NCBI RefSeq assembly: GCF_009730915.1
Contig: NC_052482.1
Coordinates: 19,684,345-19,748,344, forward strand
Direction: 5' to 3'
From: Dioscorea cayenensis subsp. rotundata
Lineage: Eukaryota; Streptophyta; Magnoliopsida; Dioscoreales; Dioscoreaceae
DNA length: 64,000 nucleotides
Positions 60,945 to 64,000 of the stretch are shown in pieces (positions within the stretch are counted from its first letter, which is position 1; every line of letters begins with the position of its first letter). Position numbers and translations under genes: made by a program. The notes below the pieces were generated by a model. It saw only the letters and a program-made list of their open reading frames with translations, ran no database searches and was not told the DNA's origin.

Positions 60945-61786
60945 TCAGTTACGTATTGCTAATTAGCTAGAGATGAGGGTCATTAGTCTTACGGGATTAC
61001 TTTACGGTCAGAAGTCCCATCTCAGATGGTCTTCTATATTGTGTTATGGTCCAACCGATGGCTATAAGTGCTGAACTGTGAACTTCTTTGGATTGCCTTG
61101 TGACCACCCTTAGTATATGTCGTCCGCATAAGCTCATTTGATAACCCCACGGTCTGACTTACGCAGCTTAAGTAAAGGCTCTTGAAATCCTCTATTTTCC
61201 CTTATGCCTTTCTTACAAGCATACATACCAGCAGGGTTCTCCGGTGAGGCTTTACGTGGCCATAAGCACGGGTGTGGCAGCCCGTAAGTGGGTCTATCTG
61301 ACCTCGTTTCAATGGTTGATGTCGAGAGCTCCATCTTTCTTGTTTTGCCTCTAGAATACTTGTATCTCTCTCCCTCATCCTTAAGCACTATCCAAAACCT
61401 GAAGATACAATATTCACCATGTTTAGCATCGAATTCCAAAATAGTACTTAATACATGCCTAATAAATGTACAAAATGATATTTAATAATGAATAAATGTA
61501 CACTAACGAGTTTGATGAGATCAAGACAAGCGATTGGTGAGAATTCCACACTCGCTACTTATCAAGACTAGAGCACCTCTTTGAATCGAGCTCCAACATG
61601 AGTTGGAGAGGAACGATTTTTTTTTCCTCAAGAGCATTCCTTATGTTCCTGTACCCAGGGAAGGTAAGCTTGAAATACTTTTGGTTTACGACTTTGCTAA
61701 CTATAAGGTTGGAAGATCCATACTTTCTTTAGGTTTGTGGACGTGATCCATAAAGATGTGTTTTAATCGAAGGATGAGATTTTGAG
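60945..61786. other. Repeat-like sequence after the gap
   Basis: No gene. GC-richer than the rest and dotted with TTACGG/CCGTAAG-type motifs. The minus strand near 61270 resembles 63867-63890 (TTACGGGCT...ACAC), so it is probably part of the same retroelement family. Confidence 0.4.
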
Positions 61787-63240
61787 GTACATTTAATTTT
61801 TGTGATAATTGCCAACGCTTTATGTATTATTTTCTGATGTTTTGAAAATGCCCCAAAATCCCATTATTAATTGTGAAATTTTTTATGTTTTGGGCATTGA
61901 CTTCTGGCGCCTTTCCTAGTTCTTATTGGCATCAAGACCTAGGCATGGTAAACTATGTATCCCAAAGGGTCGAGGTAACCAAGCCATCCACACTAATGAT
62001 GCTAAATTATTTGTTAGGATTCTAAAGAAGTTGTTTTCCATATTTGTTATGCCTAGGCCATCATTAGTGATAGGGCTACACTTTGTAGATGCATGGCCAG
62101 AAAGAGTTCTCAAGAAGTATATTACTCAAAAGGTGGCTACCCATATCACCCTCAAACTAGTGGCTAAGTAACCAGTCTTATTGGGAATTGAAAATGAATT
62201 TTAAAGAAATGATCACCTTTGGGAAAACAATCAATTTTAGAAGAAATTACAAGACAATCAAGTAGAACTTTTGGTTCTATCGATTGCTTTTTCACAAACA
62301 AGATTACCAAGTAAAAGCACTAAGGTAGGTTTTGGCAATCCATTTTTTGAAATGCACAAAGGTGTACATTTAACTTTGTGACAATTGCCAATGTTCGTGT
62401 AATATTTTCTTGACATTTTGAAATGCCCCAAAAATCCTATTGTTAATTGTGAAATTTTGATATTTGGGGTATCATCACTCTTTATGGTGCCTTTTCCTAG
62501 TTCTTACCGCATCATATCTTAGGCATAGTAAATCCGTGATCCCGGTGGGTCGAGTTCAAGCCTCCCACTAATGATAATAGAGTAGTTGTCGTGATTTTGA
62601 AGAAGTTGATTTCCCTATTTGGTATGCCTAGGGCCATCATTAGTGATAGGGGTGTTGGCCACTTTTGCAATGCTCAGTTAGGTAGCCTCAAGTGAAGCAT
62701 GGTGTTACTTGTAAGGTGCCTCCATATTACCCTCAAACTAGTGGCCAAGTGGATGGGTCTAATAGGAATTGAAATGAAATTTAGAGTAAAATGGTCACCT
62801 AGGAAAATTGTCACTTTGGGAGAATGACCCACAAGAAACCATTAGAACTTTGGTTCTATCGATTGGTTTATAAGTATGATTGCCATTTACCATTAGAGCT
62901 AGAGTATCGTTTATTGGGCCACTAGATTCCTTGAACTTTGATTTGGTGTTATTAAAGAAACAAACATCAACTCCAATTAAATGAACTTGATGAATGGCAA
63001 CAAATGTCTTAAAGAGAACCTCATGCTTACAAAGTGTGTATCAAGATTTACCATAAACGTATTAAACCTAGAAGAGACCCCAAGAAGGGGATCAGTGTTA
63101 CTTTATTAATTCTAGCTTGAAGCTTCCTTTCCTGTGGAAAACTCAATTCATTATGGTCAGGGCCCTATTATGCCATACACAAGTGTTCTATGGGCCAATC
63201 AAAATATCATCTAGAAAATGGTACTTTCTGCTGTGAATGG
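61787..63240 (+). mobile_element. Decayed Ty3/gypsy integrase region, partly in two tandem copies
   Basis: Translation in mixed frames shows parts of a gypsy integrase core (TNDAKLFVRILKKLF, then a degraded AIISD-like stretch and a KVATH...TLKLVAK segment matching the usual KVATPYHPQTSGQ region). At 63070-63190 come degraded pieces of the integrase C-terminus (FNS.L.L...GKL.S.WSGP pattern). The part from 61787 to 62363 recurs at 62364-62940 (period 577). Numerous stops and shifts; no LTR recognised. The pattern resembles Athila/Tat-type plant elements; lineage inferred. Nothing here can be expressed as a working protein. Confidence 0.7.
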
Positions 63241-64000
63241 TCAAGTTTCTTAAAAACTATTTTGGAGACACATACATTTTCTGAGTGGGGAGTATCTTAT
63301 TTGAACCTCCTCAACAAGCAAGGTGAATAAAGGCACCATACATCAAGTTAGTGATGTAATGCAAGTGTTTCTTGAAGACAACCCAAGCATTTTTCATATT
63401 TTTTCCTTTGTATTTTTCATTTTAGTCACATTTGTTTGTTTTCTTGAATTAGTAATAAAATGCCTTCGGGTTTGTCATTCTTCGTCATGAAAGCTCTGCT
63501 GGTGGTTTGTTATTTGCTTAATTTGTGCTTCCCATTATTATTATTTGCACAGCGTCACCCTTGATCGAACAAGGAAACCGCCTTTTTCAACATCAAGTAA
63601 GCAATTTTATTTACGGTGTAAGTCAGATCATAATACCTCAAACCAAGAAGCTTACAGGGCATCCTTGGCCCTGTAGCTTCATCTTGTAAGGGGAACTGTA
63701 TCCTATAGGCACATTTATAGTCCTGTAGTCCTGGCGTGAGTTTTGAGGTACTCCTTTTACAAGGTAACCCACTGTATGCGCCCAAGGCCATCCAGAACAT
63801 TAGGTAGACAAAAAAAGACCCTACAGCCGTAACCTCAATGGGAAATTTTACCGGGTTTCTTTTACGGGCTCACTTACACCTGTAAGGGGACCTGTAGTGG
63901 GCAATCAGAGAGCCCGCGACTCACTCTCTATAAAGTAACTCCCACAACCTTATCACCCAGAGCCTATGACCTAGGTCCATAGGTATCTTACGTCATAAGA
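63241..64000. other. Probable retroelement 3' region
   Basis: Noncoding, following the integrase remnant. From 63640 it is rich in CCTGTAAG, CCTGTAG and CTTACAGG motifs on both strands. No LTR boundary or polypurine tract can be fixed by eye, and the window ends inside it. Confidence 0.4.

Noticed and set aside
59883-60970. Long open frames spanning the N run
   Set aside because: They consist of unknown residues across the assembly gap.
61134-61439. 101-codon minus-strand open frame after the gap
   Set aside because: No family resemblance; it lies in repeat-like sequence related to 63860-63900.

Overview
This is nuclear DNA of a flowering plant. Every recognisable gene belongs to a plant family, most have GT-AG introns, the DNA between genes is very AT-rich and full of (AT)n and A/T runs, and there are LINE, Ty3/gypsy and miniature inverted-repeat elements. 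I cannot name the species; a monocot is possible but unproven. A run of exactly 1000 N (59945-60944) shows a scaffold join, so order and distance across it are uncertain. Layout: importin beta-1 (-, 246-2959, leader intron and promoter up to about 4070); an ETO1/EOL-type BTB-TPR protein (-, 5102-9872); a gene-poor stretch with a 5'-truncated LINE (14597-16561); a GARP/G2-like transcription factor with EAR-type motifs (+, 18564-19730); a small conserved 92-residue protein in three short exons (+, 22669-24449); an intronless ABI4-type AP2/ERF factor (+, 26349-27128); two Ve1-type LRR receptor-like proteins about 7 kb apart (-, 31268-34573 and 41404-44536), separated by a MITE, an 851-bp foldback element, a LINE tail and another inverted-repeat element; a CHUP1-like protein (-, 46313-48633); a collapsed subtilase pseudogene (-, 49939-50942); pyruvate decarboxylase (+, 55114-57280); traces of a second PDC locus; the gap; then decayed Ty3/gypsy DNA to the end. 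The genes do not form one pathway. Themes are ethylene control (EOL), ABA/sugar signalling (ABI4), anaerobic metabolism (PDC) and immunity (the receptor-like proteins). A shared feature is small frame breaks in otherwise intact coding sequence: importin, EOL, both receptor-like proteins and PDC each carry one to three, mostly one base in or next to a homopolymer. Adjusting them restores lengths normal for the families (872 residues for importin, 605 for PDC). Consensus errors in the assembly are therefore the simplest explanation for most of them, although the first receptor-like gene also has a 5-base deletion. I find no CRISPR array, operon or convincing tRNA or rRNA gene. The least ordinary structures are the foldback element with three subrepeats per arm, the partial PDC segmental duplication running into the gap, the tandem repeats just upstream of PDC, and the element with a hairpin at each end at 52482-52760.
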